The notes beneath the pieces are model-generated. The model was given only the letters and a program-made list of their open reading frames with translations, searched no databases and was not told the DNA's origin. Source: Metabacillus endolithicus (GTDB taxonomy: Bacteria; Bacillota; Bacilli; Bacillales; Bacillaceae). Taken from it: a stretch of 64,000 nucleotides of DNA. The first letter of the stretch is position 1; every line of letters starts with the position of its first letter. The DNA lies in the NCBI RefSeq assembly GCF_023078335.1, contig NZ_CP095550.1:1116001-1180000 (forward strand), written 5' to 3'. A program made the translations under genes and the position numbers. Of the stretch, positions 1 through 8,830 are shown one piece after another.

Positions 1-951
1 AGCAATACCTGCCAAATCCAAATTCACTAATAGAGACTCAATTTGAGTTTTCGGAAAGTACATATTTAGAACGTGAGGTAAACCACTCAATTCTCCATTC
101 ACTTCAAATTGTATATCATGTTCTTTAAAAATCGAGATCATTTCCTGCTTATATTTCTTATATTCTTCTCGCTTACCTTCGCGATTGGCTGCAGCAATTT
201 CTGCAGCCCGACTGAATCCGCTAATTCCTGCAACATTCTCAGTACCAGCTCGTCGTTTCAGCTCCTGCTCGCCACCATATAATGAAGGCTGAAGTTTAAT
301 ACCGGCTTTTGCATATAAAAAACCAATACCCTTAGGTCCATTGATTTTATGTGCAGATGCAGTTAACAAATCAACACCCAACTCTTGTACATTAATTTCT
401 TCAATTCCATAAGCTTGAACAGCATCTGTATGAAAATACGCTGGATATTCCTTTAGAAGTTTTCCTATTTCACGTATTGGCTGAATTGAACCCACTTCAT
501 TATTACCAAACATAATTGAAACAAGCACTGTTTGGTCTGTTAGGTGTTGCTTGAGGTCATCTACAGAAATTAAACCACTTTTGTTAACAGGAAGGTAAGT
601 AATATCGTAACCTATTTTCTCAAGATATTTACAAGTGTGAAGTACTGCATGATGCTCTATTTCAGTTGTTATAATATGTTTACCGATTTGTTGATTCGCA
701 AGCGCTGTTCCGATTATGGCTAAATTATCAGCTTCTGTTCCGCCACTTGTAAAAATTAATTCTCCTGGACTTGCACCAATACTATTTGCAAGCATTCTTC
801 TTGACTCATCAAGAATTCTCCTTGCTTCTCTTCCAAAAGAATGAATACTAGACGGATTACCGAACGTATCAGTCATCACCTTCATCATTTGATCTGCAAC
901 ATCAGGGTGAATCGGAGAAGTTGCAGCATGATCTAAATAAACTTTTTTCAT
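1..951 (-). CDS. yrvO: Cysteine desulfurase, YrvO/IscS type (3' end outside window)
   Basis: A PLP-dependent class V aminotransferase fold enzyme that takes sulfur from cysteine; in this locus it normally feeds MnmA (TrmU) for tRNA 2-thiouridine. The reading frame is open from ATG 951 to the window edge, 317 codons. It starts MKKVYLDHAAT, has the HTDAVQ segment and the PLP lysine motif SAHKINGPKG. The window ends just before the expected catalytic-cysteine loop, so about 60 residues are missing. It lies 44 bp downstream of cymR, as in B. subtilis cymR-yrvO-trmU. A second desulfurase is at 36499. Confidence 0.93.
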   Translation of the reverse strand, partial: MKKVYLDHAATSPIHPDVADQMMKVMTDTFGNPSSIHSFGREARRILDESRRMLANSIGASPGELIFTSGGTEADNLAIIGTALANQQIGKHIITTEIEHHAVLHTCKYLEKIGYDITYLPVNKSGLISVDDLKQHLTDQTVLVSIMFGNNEVGSIQPIREIGKLLKEYPAYFHTDAVQAYGIEEINVQELGVDLLTASAHKINGPKGIGFLYAKAGIKLQPSLYGGEQELKRRAGTENVAGISGFSRAAEIAAANREGKREEYKKYKQEMISIFKEHDIQFEVNGELSGLPHVLNMYFPKTQIESLLVNLDLAGIA

Positions 952-995
952 TTCCTACCTCCTTCCTATTAAAAATTTAGTAGCTTAACAAGTTT

Positions 996-1412
996 CTAAA
1001 TATAAAACATATACGGCTCTTGATCTCCGTCTGTATAACTAGCCAAATCTTCAAGCGTTGTGTTATCTAACACTTCTTTTACAGCGTCACGAATTCGTAT
1101 CCACAGCTGTCTTTTTGCCGGCTCTTCATCCTCTAATACTTCAACAGGGCTTAAAGGCCCTTCAAGAACGCGAATAATATCCCCGGATGTAATATTTGCA
1201 GGCTCATCACCTAAAATATAACCACCATAAGCCCCCCTAATACTTTTTACAAGACGAGCATTTCTTAAAGGTGCGATTAATTGTTCCAAATAGTGCTCTG
1301 ATAAATCATGAGCCTGTGCAATGCTTTTTAATGAAGTTGGACCTTCACCGTGCTTTCTGGCAAGCTCAATCATAATTGTTAATCCATATCGGCCTTTTGT
1401 TGATATTTTCAT
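996..1412 (-). CDS. cymR: CymR, Rrf2-family repressor of cysteine metabolism
   Basis: A 138-residue Rrf2 winged-helix regulator. In B. subtilis CymR represses cysteine and methionine uptake and synthesis genes in complex with the O-acetylserine lyase CysK. The start chosen is the ATG giving MKISTKGRYGLT, preceded by a GGGGG ribosome site; an ORF extension 7 codons upstream lacks a good site. The HTH is near residues 25-50, followed by the typical IRGAYGGY wing, and the protein ends in MFYI. The three-cysteine cluster of IscR-type Rrf2 proteins is absent, which fits CymR. It probably shares a transcript with the desulfurase gene downstream. Confidence 0.95.
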   Translation of the reverse strand: MKISTKGRYGLTIMIELARKHGEGPTSLKSIAQAHDLSEHYLEQLIAPLRNARLVKSIRGAYGGYILGDEPANITSGDIIRVLEGPLSPVEVLEDEEPAKRQLWIRIRDAVKEVLDNTTLEDLASYTDGDQEPYMFYI

Positions 1413-1631
1413 AATAGTCCCCCTACATACCACGATCTAGTAAACTTGTTTGAAATTGGTTTATATTTATAAGATCTCATTATGGGTTCTTAATTAAACT
1501 TATAACCCTTTTCGTATAAGCAAGTGTTCAATTCATTAACTTTTTCCATTAGCCATTATAGCATAGATGGTGATATTAGACACTAAAACCGACTATATCG
1601 CTAGGACATGATTAATCTAACATGAAAAGTA

Positions 1632-2921
1632 TTATTGATTATTCTTCTTAAACTGCTCAAGCTTGTAATAAATGGCTGATAATCTCTTTTCCTCACCAGC
1701 TTCCGTTGGTTCGTAATATTTAGTTCCTTTTAAGTTACTTGGAAGGTATTCTTGCTGCACCCATCCGCCGAACGTTCCAATTGGGTGATCATGTGGGTAT
1801 TTGTATCCAACATGTCCTAACACTTTTGAGCCAGCATAATGGCCATCTCTTAAATGCATTGGGATTTCCCCAACTTTACCTGTTCGAACATCTGTGATGG
1901 CCATATCCAAAGCTTTGTATGCGGAATTCGATTTAGAAGATAAACACATCTCAACAACCGCAACAGATAAAGGAATACGTGCCTCGGGAAGACCTAACCG
2001 CTCACTTGCAATGACAGCAGACAAAACATTGTTTCCAACAGATGTATTTGCCAACCCTATATCTTCATAGGCAATCACCACTAGCCTTCTATTTACGGCT
2101 ACAAGATCCCCTGTCTCAAGTAAATGAGCCAAATAGTATAAAGCTGCATCTACATCGCTACCACGAATACTTTTTTGTAGGCTTGAAAGCAGATTATAAA
2201 AGTGAGTTCCCTTTTTATCACCATAAACACCTGCATTACCTGTCAGATCGTTAATAATAGAATCCTCCACTATATAGGTATCTCCTTCTTTAGTGGACGA
2301 GTAAACAATTGATTCTAATAAGGTTAAAGATTTTCTCGCATCTCCATTAGCACCATAAGCAATTTTTTTCACTTGCTCCTCGGATATTTGGATACTCATC
2401 ATCCCTAAGCCATTTTTTTCATCTTTTAACGCCCGTTGGAGAAGCAATTCAATATCATCAACAGTCAATCTTGTTAATTGCTTAATTTGTCCGCATCGGC
2501 TTCGTATCGCTGGATTTACATCATGAAATGGGTTCTCAGTTGTTGCACCAATTAAGATAATGTCACCTCGTTCTACATGAGGTAGTAAATAATCTTGTTG
2601 AGCTTTATTAAAACGATGAATTTCATCCAGAAACAAGATAACTTTTCCTGTTAAACGAGTCTCCTCAACAACAGCTTCTACATCTTTCTTTCCTGCTGTT
2701 GTCGCGTTTAACGCTATAAAAGGTATGCTAGTCGTACCTGCAATAGCAAAGGCTATTGACGTTTTTCCAACCCCTGGCTCTCCATACAATAACATGGATG
2801 GAACATATCCGTTTTTGATCATTTTATATAAACTTGTTTTTTCACCAATGATATCTTTTTGTCCTACGACCTCATCAATTGTTTTCGGTCTCATTCGAAA
2901 AGCAAGTGGCTCTCCATTCAC
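1632..2921 (-). CDS. rarA: RarA/MgsA replication-associated recombination AAA+ ATPase
   Basis: A clamp-loader-like AAA+ protein of 429 residues that acts at stalled replication forks (B. subtilis YrvN, about 421 residues). Walker A is GEPGVGKTS near residue 47, Walker B is LFLDEIHRF, and the sensor segment is GATTENPFHDV. The C-terminal half is the MgsA tetramerisation region with YEDIGLA and HYAGSKVLGHVGYKYPHD. The start is a GTG, not an ATG: GTG at 2919-2921 is preceded by GGGGG at 7-base spacing, and the nearby ATG is out of frame. It lies between cymR and the divergent rsfA-type gene. Confidence 0.95.
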   Translation of the reverse strand: MNGEPLAFRMRPKTIDEVVGQKDIIGEKTSLYKMIKNGYVPSMLLYGEPGVGKTSIAFAIAGTTSIPFIALNATTAGKKDVEAVVEETRLTGKVILFLDEIHRFNKAQQDYLLPHVERGDIILIGATTENPFHDVNPAIRSRCGQIKQLTRLTVDDIELLLQRALKDEKNGLGMMSIQISEEQVKKIAYGANGDARKSLTLLESIVYSSTKEGDTYIVEDSIINDLTGNAGVYGDKKGTHFYNLLSSLQKSIRGSDVDAALYYLAHLLETGDLVAVNRRLVVIAYEDIGLANTSVGNNVLSAVIASERLGLPEARIPLSVAVVEMCLSSKSNSAYKALDMAITDVRTGKVGEIPMHLRDGHYAGSKVLGHVGYKYPHDHPIGTFGGWVQQEYLPSNLKGTKYYEPTEAGEEKRLSAIYYKLEQFKKNNQ

Positions 2922-3114
2922 TTTAAAACCCCCAGTACAATTCTACCTATAATTATATATGGAATCTTGATGTAAAGAAATAAAAGGAGCTCACCGTAAT
3001 TAAGCACTCCTAAGAATGAAATATGAATCTATGAACTTGAATAAGTATGAGTTTCTAGGAAATGATAAGATAACGAACGAACATGTTAAAACGAGTAACT
3101 CGAAGGAGGTTATC

Positions 3115-3702
3115 GTGAAAAATAGACATGATGCGTGGACCCAAGAAGAAGATAGGCTTCTAGCAAAAACGGTAGTAAATCATATAAAGGATGGCAGTAC
3201 ACAAACTGCCGCGTTTAATGAGATCTCCGACAAGATAAACCGGACACCTGCGGCATGCAGCTATCGTTGGAATGCAGAGGTTCGAAAAGAATATGTGAAT
3301 GATATTGAATTAGCAAAAAAGAAACATAAAGAAAATAAACGCAAATATAATCAACATAACAATAAAACTACAAGCAAAAAGCCCAAAGAAGACCCTAACA
3401 TATTTGAGAGAGCAAAAACGATACAAACTCAAAGTGAGTTTATTAATATCAATGACTGTATAATCTATCTAAATCAATTAAATAACCTGCCCGAAAGCAA
3501 TACTGCACTGAAAGAAGAAAATAACCATTTACAAAAAGAAAAACAAGCGTTATATAAAAAAAATAAAGAGCTAGTGGACAGATATAAAAAACTAACAGAG
3601 CGGAAACATAAATTAGAAGAAGAATATAAAGTGCTGATGATTTTAATTCAACATGCACAAAATACATCGGAAGAAGAGCTAAAAAAGGAATACTATCATT
3701 AA
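3115..3702 (+). CDS. RsfA/YlbO-family prespore transcription regulator
   Basis: A Myb-like DNA-binding protein of the family of RsfA, which tunes SigF-dependent prespore genes. Residues 1-70 carry the family core (HDAWTQEEDRLLAK, then RTPAACSYRWN); about residues 125-190 are a Glu/Lys-rich coiled coil. The start is placed at GTG 3115 because GGAGG precedes it at 5-base spacing and the protein then begins VKNRHDAWT like RsfA; the frame is open 33 codons further upstream but without a site. Length is 196 residues. A strong terminator follows. Its exact regulon cannot be told from sequence. Confidence 0.85.
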   Translation: MKNRHDAWTQEEDRLLAKTVVNHIKDGSTQTAAFNEISDKINRTPAACSYRWNAEVRKEYVNDIELAKKKHKENKRKYNQHNNKTTSKKPKEDPNIFERAKTIQTQSEFININDCIIYLNQLNNLPESNTALKEENNHLQKEKQALYKKNKELVDRYKKLTERKHKLEEEYKVLMILIQHAQNTSEEELKKEYYH

Positions 3703-3703
3703 C

Positions 3704-3743
3704 AGCTAAGAGGCTGCTTGAATGCAGCCTCTTAGCTTTGTTT
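3704..3743 (+). terminator. Intrinsic terminator after rsfA-type gene
   Basis: A perfect 14-bp stem (3704-3717 with 3724-3737) has a 6-base loop and is followed by TTTGTTTTT on the plus strand. The stop codon of the convergent tcdA gene lies inside the right arm. No T-run follows the stem on the minus strand, so it mainly ends plus-strand transcription. Confidence 0.9.
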
Positions 3744-4505
3744 TTCATCTTTCACTCTTGTAATTTTAATATCCTTCAAAAGTTCTGTAATAACATGACC
3801 ACCCATGATTAACCCTGCCACAGACGGGACGAACGCATTTGAAGATGGAGGCATTTTAGCCTTTCTTATCGGCGCAGCATCATTTCCAACTTCTTTACGA
3901 ACTTCCTCACGAATTACGATCGGGCTTTCGTCTGAGAAGACAACTTTAATGCCTTTTTTAATTCCTTCTTTACGTAAACGAGTTCGAATAACTTTTGCAA
4001 TTGGATCTGTATGTGTTTTAGAAATGTCAGCAATTTGAAATCGAGTTGGATCCGTTTTATTTGCAGCACCCATACTTGAAATCACGGGTATATTACGCTT
4101 CAAACATTCTTTCATTAAATGAATTTTGTAAGAAATGGTATCTGAAGCATCAATCACATAATCCAAGTTTTGATCAAAAAATTGCTCATACGTTTCTTCT
4201 GTATAAAACATTTTCAGAGAAATAACTTCACATTCCGGATTAATATCCTTAATACGTGCAGCCATTAAATCTACTTTAGGTTGTCCTACAGTTGATACTA
4301 ATGCGTGAATTTGACGATTCACATTTGTAATATCAACATCGTCTTTGTCAACTAATACAAGTCTGCCTACACCTGACCTTGCAAGAGCCTCAGCTGAAAA
4401 AGAACCTACACCACCAATTCCTAATACAGCTACCGTACTATTTTTTAGAATATTTAATCCTTCCTTACCAATCGCCAGTTCATTACGTGAAAATTGATGT
4501 AGCAA
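3732..4505 (-). CDS. tcdA: TcdA, tRNA threonylcarbamoyladenosine dehydratase
   Basis: An E1-like (MoeB/ThiF fold) ATP-dependent enzyme that cyclises t6A37 to ct6A in tRNAs reading ANN codons (B. subtilis YrvM, 254 residues; here 257). The nucleotide-binding motif GIGGVGS is near residue 30, followed by DKDDVDITNVNRQ. DASDTISYK and SSMGAANKTDPTRF are typical. The C-terminus has NAFVPSVAGLIMGGHV. It lies downstream of the 6S RNA gene and converges on the rsfA-type gene, with its stop codon inside that gene's terminator stem. Confidence 0.93.
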   Translation of the reverse strand: MLHQFSRNELAIGKEGLNILKNSTVAVLGIGGVGSFSAEALARSGVGRLVLVDKDDVDITNVNRQIHALVSTVGQPKVDLMAARIKDINPECEVISLKMFYTEETYEQFFDQNLDYVIDASDTISYKIHLMKECLKRNIPVISSMGAANKTDPTRFQIADISKTHTDPIAKVIRTRLRKEGIKKGIKVVFSDESPIVIREEVRKEVGNDAAPIRKAKMPPSSNAFVPSVAGLIMGGHVITELLKDIKITRVKDEKQS

Positions 4506-4626
4506 CTAACTCACTCCAATTATTAACCTATTTCGTTATCTTGCATAATGACAGTATTTTTACCTGAAAACGAATATAACATACATCGATAGAAAAGCAA
4601 GCGTTTTTTGTTTTTTAATCCTATAT

Positions 4627-4654
4627 AAAAAGGGTCACCCTTGTGGAATGACCC
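4627..4654 (-). terminator. Terminator of the 6S RNA gene
   Basis: On the minus strand, GGGTCA pairs with TGACCC (4649-4654 with 4632-4637) and is followed by a run of five T (A-run 4627-4631 on the plus strand). It lies just past the 3' strand of the 6S RNA closing helix. Confidence 0.8.
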
Positions 4655-4664
4655 CCTTTCGCTT

Positions 4665-4863
4665 TGATATGTAGTAGTCCCGATCGTGCCGTCGCCATTT
4701 CCCTCGTTTTGATCCCGCACTCAGCAGGTGGGTGCTTTATTTCAGAGTTTGTAAGTCCTCAATCCGAGGTAGAGGCATGTACTCTGTCTGAAAACTCAAG
4801 CTCCCGTATAAACAATGTTAGGTCAAAACTAGGTGTACAACGAACACATCAGGACTTTGTGTT
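4665..4863 (-). ncRNA. ssrSA: 6S-1 RNA (BsrA/SsrS family)
   Basis: A regulatory RNA that mimics an open promoter and binds the housekeeping RNA polymerase holoenzyme in stationary phase. The minus strand shows the elements I recall from B. subtilis 6S-1: 5' AAGTCCTGATGTGTT, then TTGTACACCTAG, GGGAGCTTGAG, CCTCGGATTGAGGAC, and a 3' end with GATCGGGACTACTACATAT that closes the terminal helix. The position between aspS and tcdA (yrvM) is also the B. subtilis position. Size is about 190 bases for the mature form from about 4857. The real 5' end may be a few bases upstream, since the B. subtilis transcript is trimmed. Small ORFs predicted across it on both strands are not genes. Confidence 0.93.
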
Positions 4864-4869
4864 ATAGAG

Positions 4870-4898
4870 ATAATATCATAAGCAAATTTTCATTTCAA
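4870..4898 (-). promoter_or_regulatory. SigA-type promoter of 6S RNA
   Basis: Minus strand -35 TTGAAA (4893-4898), 17-base spacer, -10 TATTAT (4870-4875). The expected start is near 4863, a few bases before the mature 5' end. The -35 lies only 12 bases past the aspS stop codon and no terminator separates them, so read-through from hisS-aspS into the RNA is possible. Confidence 0.7.
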
Positions 4899-4909
4899 GA
4901 TCTTGACAA

Positions 4910-6673
4910 TTAGTCACGCAGTTCAAGATTTAATTCGAGCTGCGCTTCGCTAACAGTGCTTGGTGCGTTTGTTAATACATCACTTGCACTAGCTGTTTTA
5001 GGGAAAGCAATCGTATCGCGAAGATTTGTGCGTCCAGCTAAAAGCATAACTAATCTGTCTAATCCAAGTGCAATACCACCATGTGGAGGTGTTCCATATT
5101 CAAAAGCTTCTAATAAGAAACCAAACTGCTCTTTTGCTTCTTCTTCTGAGAATCCTAATAGCTTAAACATTTTCTCTTGAACATCTTTTTCGAATATACG
5201 AATAGATCCGCCACCTAGTTCGTAGCCGTTCAGAACTATATCATACGCTTGTGCTTTCATATTACCTGGGTCTGTGTCAAAAAGATCTATGTCTTCACGA
5301 GCAGGCATTGTAAATGGATGGTGAGCTGCATAATAACGTTTAGTTGCTTCATCATATTCTAATAACGGCCAATCTACTACCCATAGGAAATTAAACTTAC
5401 TTTCGTCGATCAGTTGTAAGTCTTTTCCTAGTTTTGAACGAAGAGCACCTAATGAATCTGCCACCACTGACTTCTTATCTGCAACGAATACAAGTAGATC
5501 TCCAACAGTTGCTTCAAGTGTTTGCAATAAACCTTTTTGTTCTTCCTCTGTGAAGAATTTAATAATTGGTCCTTTTAAGCCGTCTTCTTCAACCTTTAAC
5601 CAAGCTAATCCTTTTGCTCCATAAGGTGCAACGAACTCGGCTAATGCATCCATATCTTTTCTGGAGTATTTCTCAGCAGCACCTTTTACATTAATTGACT
5701 TAACTTGACCACCGTTAGCTACAACCGTGTTAAACACCTTTAATCCACTATCTTTAACGATTTCACTAACATCGACAAGCTCTAAACCAAATCGTGTATC
5801 CGGCTTATCTGAACCGTAACGACCCATTGCTTCATCATAAGTCATTCTTGGAAGTGGCAAATCAATTTCAACGTTCTTCGTTTCTTTCATGATTCTAGCC
5901 ATCATTTGCTCTGTCATCGACATAATATCGTCTTGACTCATAAATGAAGCTTCAATATCTATTTGAGTAAACTCAGGCTGACGGTCAGCACGTAAATCTT
6001 CATCACGGAAGCAGCGAGCAATTTGATAGTATTTATCAAAACCTGAAACCATTAGTAATTGTTTAAAAATTTGAGGTGATTGTGGTAATGCATAAAATTC
6101 ACCTTCATGCACACGGCTAGGTACTAAATAATCGCGTGCTCCTTCAGGAGTACTTTTTGTTAAAATTGGTGTTTCAATATCTAAAAAGCCATTATCATCT
6201 AAAAAGCTTCTCATCGATTTTGTCACATTATGACGCATTTGAATGGTATTCAACAATGCTGGTCTTCTTAAATCTAAATAACGATATTTTAAACGAACAT
6301 CCTCTGAAACTTCTTCTGATTTATCTTCAATTAGAAATGGCGGGTTTTTAGCTGCATTAATAATTGTTACTTTTTCAACAATTACCTCAATTGTACCAGT
6401 TGATACATTTGGATTAATTGTTTCCTCATCACGGCTTACAACCTTACCTGTTATATCTAACACGTACTCACTACGAACTCGCTCTGCAATCGCTAACGCT
6501 TCCGGTGAAACCTCCGGGTTAAAAACAACCTGTACTACGCCAGTACGGTCACGTAGGTCGATAAAAATAACTCCTCCCAGATCACGTCTTTTAGCAACCC
6601 AACCTTTTAATACAACTTCTTCTCCAATTGCTGATTCTGGAACTTCACCACAATAATATGTTCGGCCAAACAT
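4910..6673 (-). CDS. aspS: Aspartyl-tRNA synthetase
   Basis: A class II synthetase of 587 residues that charges tRNA-Asp in the cytoplasm; bacterial size. The N-terminal OB fold (about 1-110) includes [20 protein letters not shown]. The catalytic core has motif 2 [16 protein letters not shown] and motif 3 [13 protein letters not shown]; the GAD domain inserted in bacterial AspRS spans about 290-410. AAAGGAGAGGG precedes the ATG. The gene lies 14 bp after hisS and is probably co-transcribed with it under the hisS T-box. Whether it also charges tRNA-Asn cannot be judged from this window. Confidence 0.97.
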   Translation of the reverse strand: MFGRTYYCGEVPESAIGEEVVLKGWVAKRRDLGGVIFIDLRDRTGVVQVVFNPEVSPEALAIAERVRSEYVLDITGKVVSRDEETINPNVSTGTIEVIVEKVTIINAAKNPPFLIEDKSEEVSEDVRLKYRYLDLRRPALLNTIQMRHNVTKSMRSFLDDNGFLDIETPILTKSTPEGARDYLVPSRVHEGEFYALPQSPQIFKQLLMVSGFDKYYQIARCFRDEDLRADRQPEFTQIDIEASFMSQDDIMSMTEQMMARIMKETKNVEIDLPLPRMTYDEAMGRYGSDKPDTRFGLELVDVSEIVKDSGLKVFNTVVANGGQVKSINVKGAAEKYSRKDMDALAEFVAPYGAKGLAWLKVEEDGLKGPIIKFFTEEEQKGLLQTLEATVGDLLVFVADKKSVVADSLGALRSKLGKDLQLIDESKFNFLWVVDWPLLEYDEATKRYYAAHHPFTMPAREDIDLFDTDPGNMKAQAYDIVLNGYELGGGSIRIFEKDVQEKMFKLLGFSEEEAKEQFGFLLEAFEYGTPPHGGIALGLDRLVMLLAGRTNLRDTIAFPKTASASDVLTNAPSTVSEAQLELNLELRD

Positions 6674-6687
6674 GTAATCCCTCTCCT

Positions 6688-7956
6688 TTATAACTTAGAT
6701 GTTAGATATGATATAACTTCTTCTATTGAAACTTCTTCTTGAGTGCCTGTTTCCATATTTTTAACGGCAATCACATTTCTTTCAAGCTCATCATCACCTA
6801 GTACCGCCACATATTTTGCTTGATGACGGTCAGCAGATTTAAATTGAGCCTTCATTTTTTTATCTTCATAATCTTTTTCTGCAATAAGACCTGCATTTCT
6901 CATTTCATAAAGTAAGGAAACGGCACGATCTTTAGCCTGATCCCCCATTGTAACCACATAACAGTCAATAGATGAAGTAATTGGAAGTTCAATTTTTTCT
7001 GCTTCAAGTGCTGCTAATAAACGCTCAATGCTCAAAGCAAAACCAATTCCAGGTGTTTCAGGCCCTCCTATGTCTTGAGCCAATCCATTATAGCGCCCAC
7101 CACCACATAGAGTGGTAATAGCACCAAAGCCCTCAGCATTACTCATAATTTCAAAAGCGGTATGGTTATAATAATCTAACCCTCTTACTAGTCCTGGATC
7201 TACTTCAAATGAGATACCATTTGCACCTAAATAATCTTGAACTTTTTGGAAATACTTCTTAGAATCATCGTTTAAAAATTCTAAAATGGATGGAGCAGTT
7301 TCCATTAATTCATGGTCACGATCTTTTTTACAATCTAAGATCCGTAATGGATTTTGCTTCAGACGCGTCTGGCAATCAGAACAAAACTCTTCAATTCGAG
7401 GTTCAAAGTGAGCTATTAGTGCTTCACGATGAGCTTTACGACTTTCTGCATCACCTAAGCTATTAATTACTAGCTTTAAGCTCTTTAATCCAAGTGTTTG
7501 GTATAAATTCATTGCTAAAGAAATTACTTCTGCATCAATTGCAGGATCATTACTTCCTAATGCTTCTACACCAAATTGGACAAATTGACGAAATCGTCCA
7601 GTTTGTGGTCGTTCATATCTAAACATAGGTCCGATATAATAAAGCTTAGTTGGCTGTGATGGATTCGCATAAAGCTTTTTTTCTACAAATGATCTTACAG
7701 TTGAAGCTGTTCCCTCAGGCCGAAGAGTAATACTTCTTCCTTTACGATCCAAAAAGGTATACATTTCCTTTTGTACAATATCGGTACTCTCTCCAACACC
7801 TCTTGCAAACAACTCCGTATGTTCAAATATTGGCGTGCGAATCTCCTTATACTGATATCTGTTACATAAATCTCTAGCAGTATTCTCAACAAACTGCCAT
7901 TTCTCAACTTCTCCAGGTAAAATATCCTGAGTTCCTCTAGGAATCTGGAATGACAT
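6688..7956 (-). CDS. hisS: Histidyl-tRNA synthetase
   Basis: A class II synthetase, 422 residues from the chosen ATG ([16 protein letters not shown]), which has AGGAGGAGA in front; a longer frame upstream would add 31 residues translated from the repeat element and has no support. Class II motif 2 is [15 protein letters not shown]; the histidine-binding loops are [14 protein letters not shown] and GGGRYNGL; motif 3 is [11 protein letters not shown]. The C-terminal anticodon-binding domain starts near residue 325. It is first gene of hisS-aspS and is preceded by a histidine T-box. Confidence 0.97.
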   Translation of the reverse strand: MSFQIPRGTQDILPGEVEKWQFVENTARDLCNRYQYKEIRTPIFEHTELFARGVGESTDIVQKEMYTFLDRKGRSITLRPEGTASTVRSFVEKKLYANPSQPTKLYYIGPMFRYERPQTGRFRQFVQFGVEALGSNDPAIDAEVISLAMNLYQTLGLKSLKLVINSLGDAESRKAHREALIAHFEPRIEEFCSDCQTRLKQNPLRILDCKKDRDHELMETAPSILEFLNDDSKKYFQKVQDYLGANGISFEVDPGLVRGLDYYNHTAFEIMSNAEGFGAITTLCGGGRYNGLAQDIGGPETPGIGFALSIERLLAALEAEKIELPITSSIDCYVVTMGDQAKDRAVSLLYEMRNAGLIAEKDYEDKKMKAQFKSADRHQAKYVAVLGDDELERNVIAVKNMETGTQEEVSIEEVISYLTSKL

Positions 7957-7974
7957 ACTTTCTCCTCCTAATAC

Positions 7975-8153
7975 GAAATGCGGAAGGCGCCCGTTTAACG
8001 GCGACAAGCATAAGACGAGTAGGAATAGAAGGTTGCCCTTTACCTTCAATTCCTACTTGGCTTATGACCTCAAGGCAGCCAAAAACGCAACGTCCTGTTG
8101 CATTGACTGCACCTGCACGTCCTGTGCTTCGCCGGTGGCGCCTGTAGTTAGAC
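7975..8153. repeat. Hairpin-forming intergenic repeat element in the hisS leader
   Basis: This stretch is far more GC-rich than its surroundings and folds on itself. Arms 8009-8033 and 8042-8066 are 25 bases each, match at about 22 positions as an inverted repeat, and enclose an 8-base loop. GGCGCC occurs near both ends (7987-7992 and 8137-8142). The general form (GGCGCC ends, CATAAG/CTTATG arm) resembles dispersed non-coding repeats I recall from Bacillus genomes, but I cannot name a family. It sits between the T-box terminator and the hisS ribosome site, so it would be transcribed. Short ORFs across it are artefacts. Confidence 0.65.
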
Positions 8154-8193
8154 ATTAATACTTTTTTAAAAGAACACCACAAATTTTTACAAC

Positions 8194-8232
8194 AAAAAAA
8201 CTCCCGTCCTACATCATGTAGGGACGAGAGTT
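8194..8232 (-). terminator. T-box attenuator terminator of hisS
   Basis: On the minus strand an about 13-bp stem (ACTCTCGTCC with GGACGGGAGT, minor mismatch) encloses TACATGATGTA and is followed by seven T. The conserved T-box sequence lies directly upstream, the normal arrangement for antitermination. Confidence 0.9.
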
Positions 8233-8490
8233 ATACCCGTGGTTCCACCCTAGTTGAAGCTGTCTAATGACCTCTTCCACTCAATCAGTTAACGCCTGTA
8301 TACGTCCTGCTCCTACTAAACGAATGTTTTTCAGAGAGAAACCTAAGGAGTGTTCTTCAATAAGTCATCATGTAGAAATGCTTTCAGCCCCGGACATTTC
8401 CTCTCTTGTCATGTGTATTCTTATTTACTGTTCTCCCTCAATGGTTCATAAAAATATGTATGTTTCATTGATAAGATTCTATCGAATTTT
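8194..8490 (-). promoter_or_regulatory. T-box leader, histidine-specific, controls hisS-aspS
   Basis: A transcribed leader that senses uncharged tRNA-His. The T-box core TGGAACCAC (8239-8247 on the plus strand) with AGGGTGGAACCACGGGT around it can pair with the tRNA acceptor end. In the 3' side of Stem I the sequence GAACACTCC places CAC (His codon) at 8350-8352 as the specifier. Stem I runs from about GGGAGAACAGTAAATAAG near 8435 to this point. The terminator at 8194-8232 is the attenuator. Known B. subtilis hisS-aspS control is of the same kind. Confidence 0.9.
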
Positions 8491-8495
8491 ATCTT

Positions 8496-8525
8496 ATCAT
8501 ACGTATCTTTGCTGTACATTGTCAA
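8496..8525 (-). promoter_or_regulatory. SigA-type promoter of hisS-aspS
   Basis: Minus strand -35 TTGACA (8520-8525), 18-base spacer, -10 TATGAT (8496-8501); start expected near 8489. The -35 overlaps the stop codon of the small HTH gene upstream. Confidence 0.75.
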
Positions 8526-8695
8526 GAACGATTTAAATGTTTTTTTAAATTTTTTACCTCGCGTAATGAAATTCCAAACTCTGAGGCAAGTTCAAAGGAG
8601 CTTTCATTTTGTTCTTTTGTCATAAAATCATGAAAATCGATTCCAAAAACATCACGTCGTGAATGCATTAATTCACCTTTATCACTATTTCTCAT
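8522..8695 (-). CDS. Small HTH-like protein (YrzK-like position)
   Basis: A 57-residue protein starting MRNSDKGELMHSRRDVFG at an ATG with AGAGG ahead of it. The C-terminal part, FELASEFGISLREVKNLKK, has the spacing of a helix-turn-helix (Ala, Gly 4 later, Val further on). Function is unknown. B. subtilis has a small gene, yrzK, between hisS and yrvJ; the match in position is the reason for the comparison, not a sequence search. Its stop codon overlaps the hisS -35 box. Confidence 0.65.
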   Translation of the reverse strand: MRNSDKGELMHSRRDVFGIDFHDFMTKEQNESSFELASEFGISLREVKNLKKHLNRS

Positions 8696-8830
8696 TTTTA
8701 ACACACCTCTTTTCAGAAAGGATCAAATTTATAATTCCCTTTTTGGAAGAATTTATTTCAGATTTTAAAGGATCATGAAGATCAGTAGAGAATGAATAAT
8801 TTGGTAGACCTTTAAAAGGAGGACTTTCTC

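Noticed and set aside
1434..1631. Possible small gene or RNA between rarA and cymR
   Set aside because: AT-rich sequence without an ORF, hairpin or conserved box that I could support.
3449..3748. 99-codon minus-strand frame opposite the rsfA-type gene
   Set aside because: Overlaps a coiled-coil coding region and a terminator; hydrophobic translation is an antisense artefact.
4523..4867. Two short open frames over the 6S RNA
   Set aside because: The region is a conserved non-coding RNA with promoter and terminator; the frames carry no family pattern.
7937..8182. Open frames on both strands across the hisS leader (81 and 65 codons)
   Set aside because: They lie wholly within the GC-rich inverted repeat, have no ribosome site and arise from the symmetry of the element.
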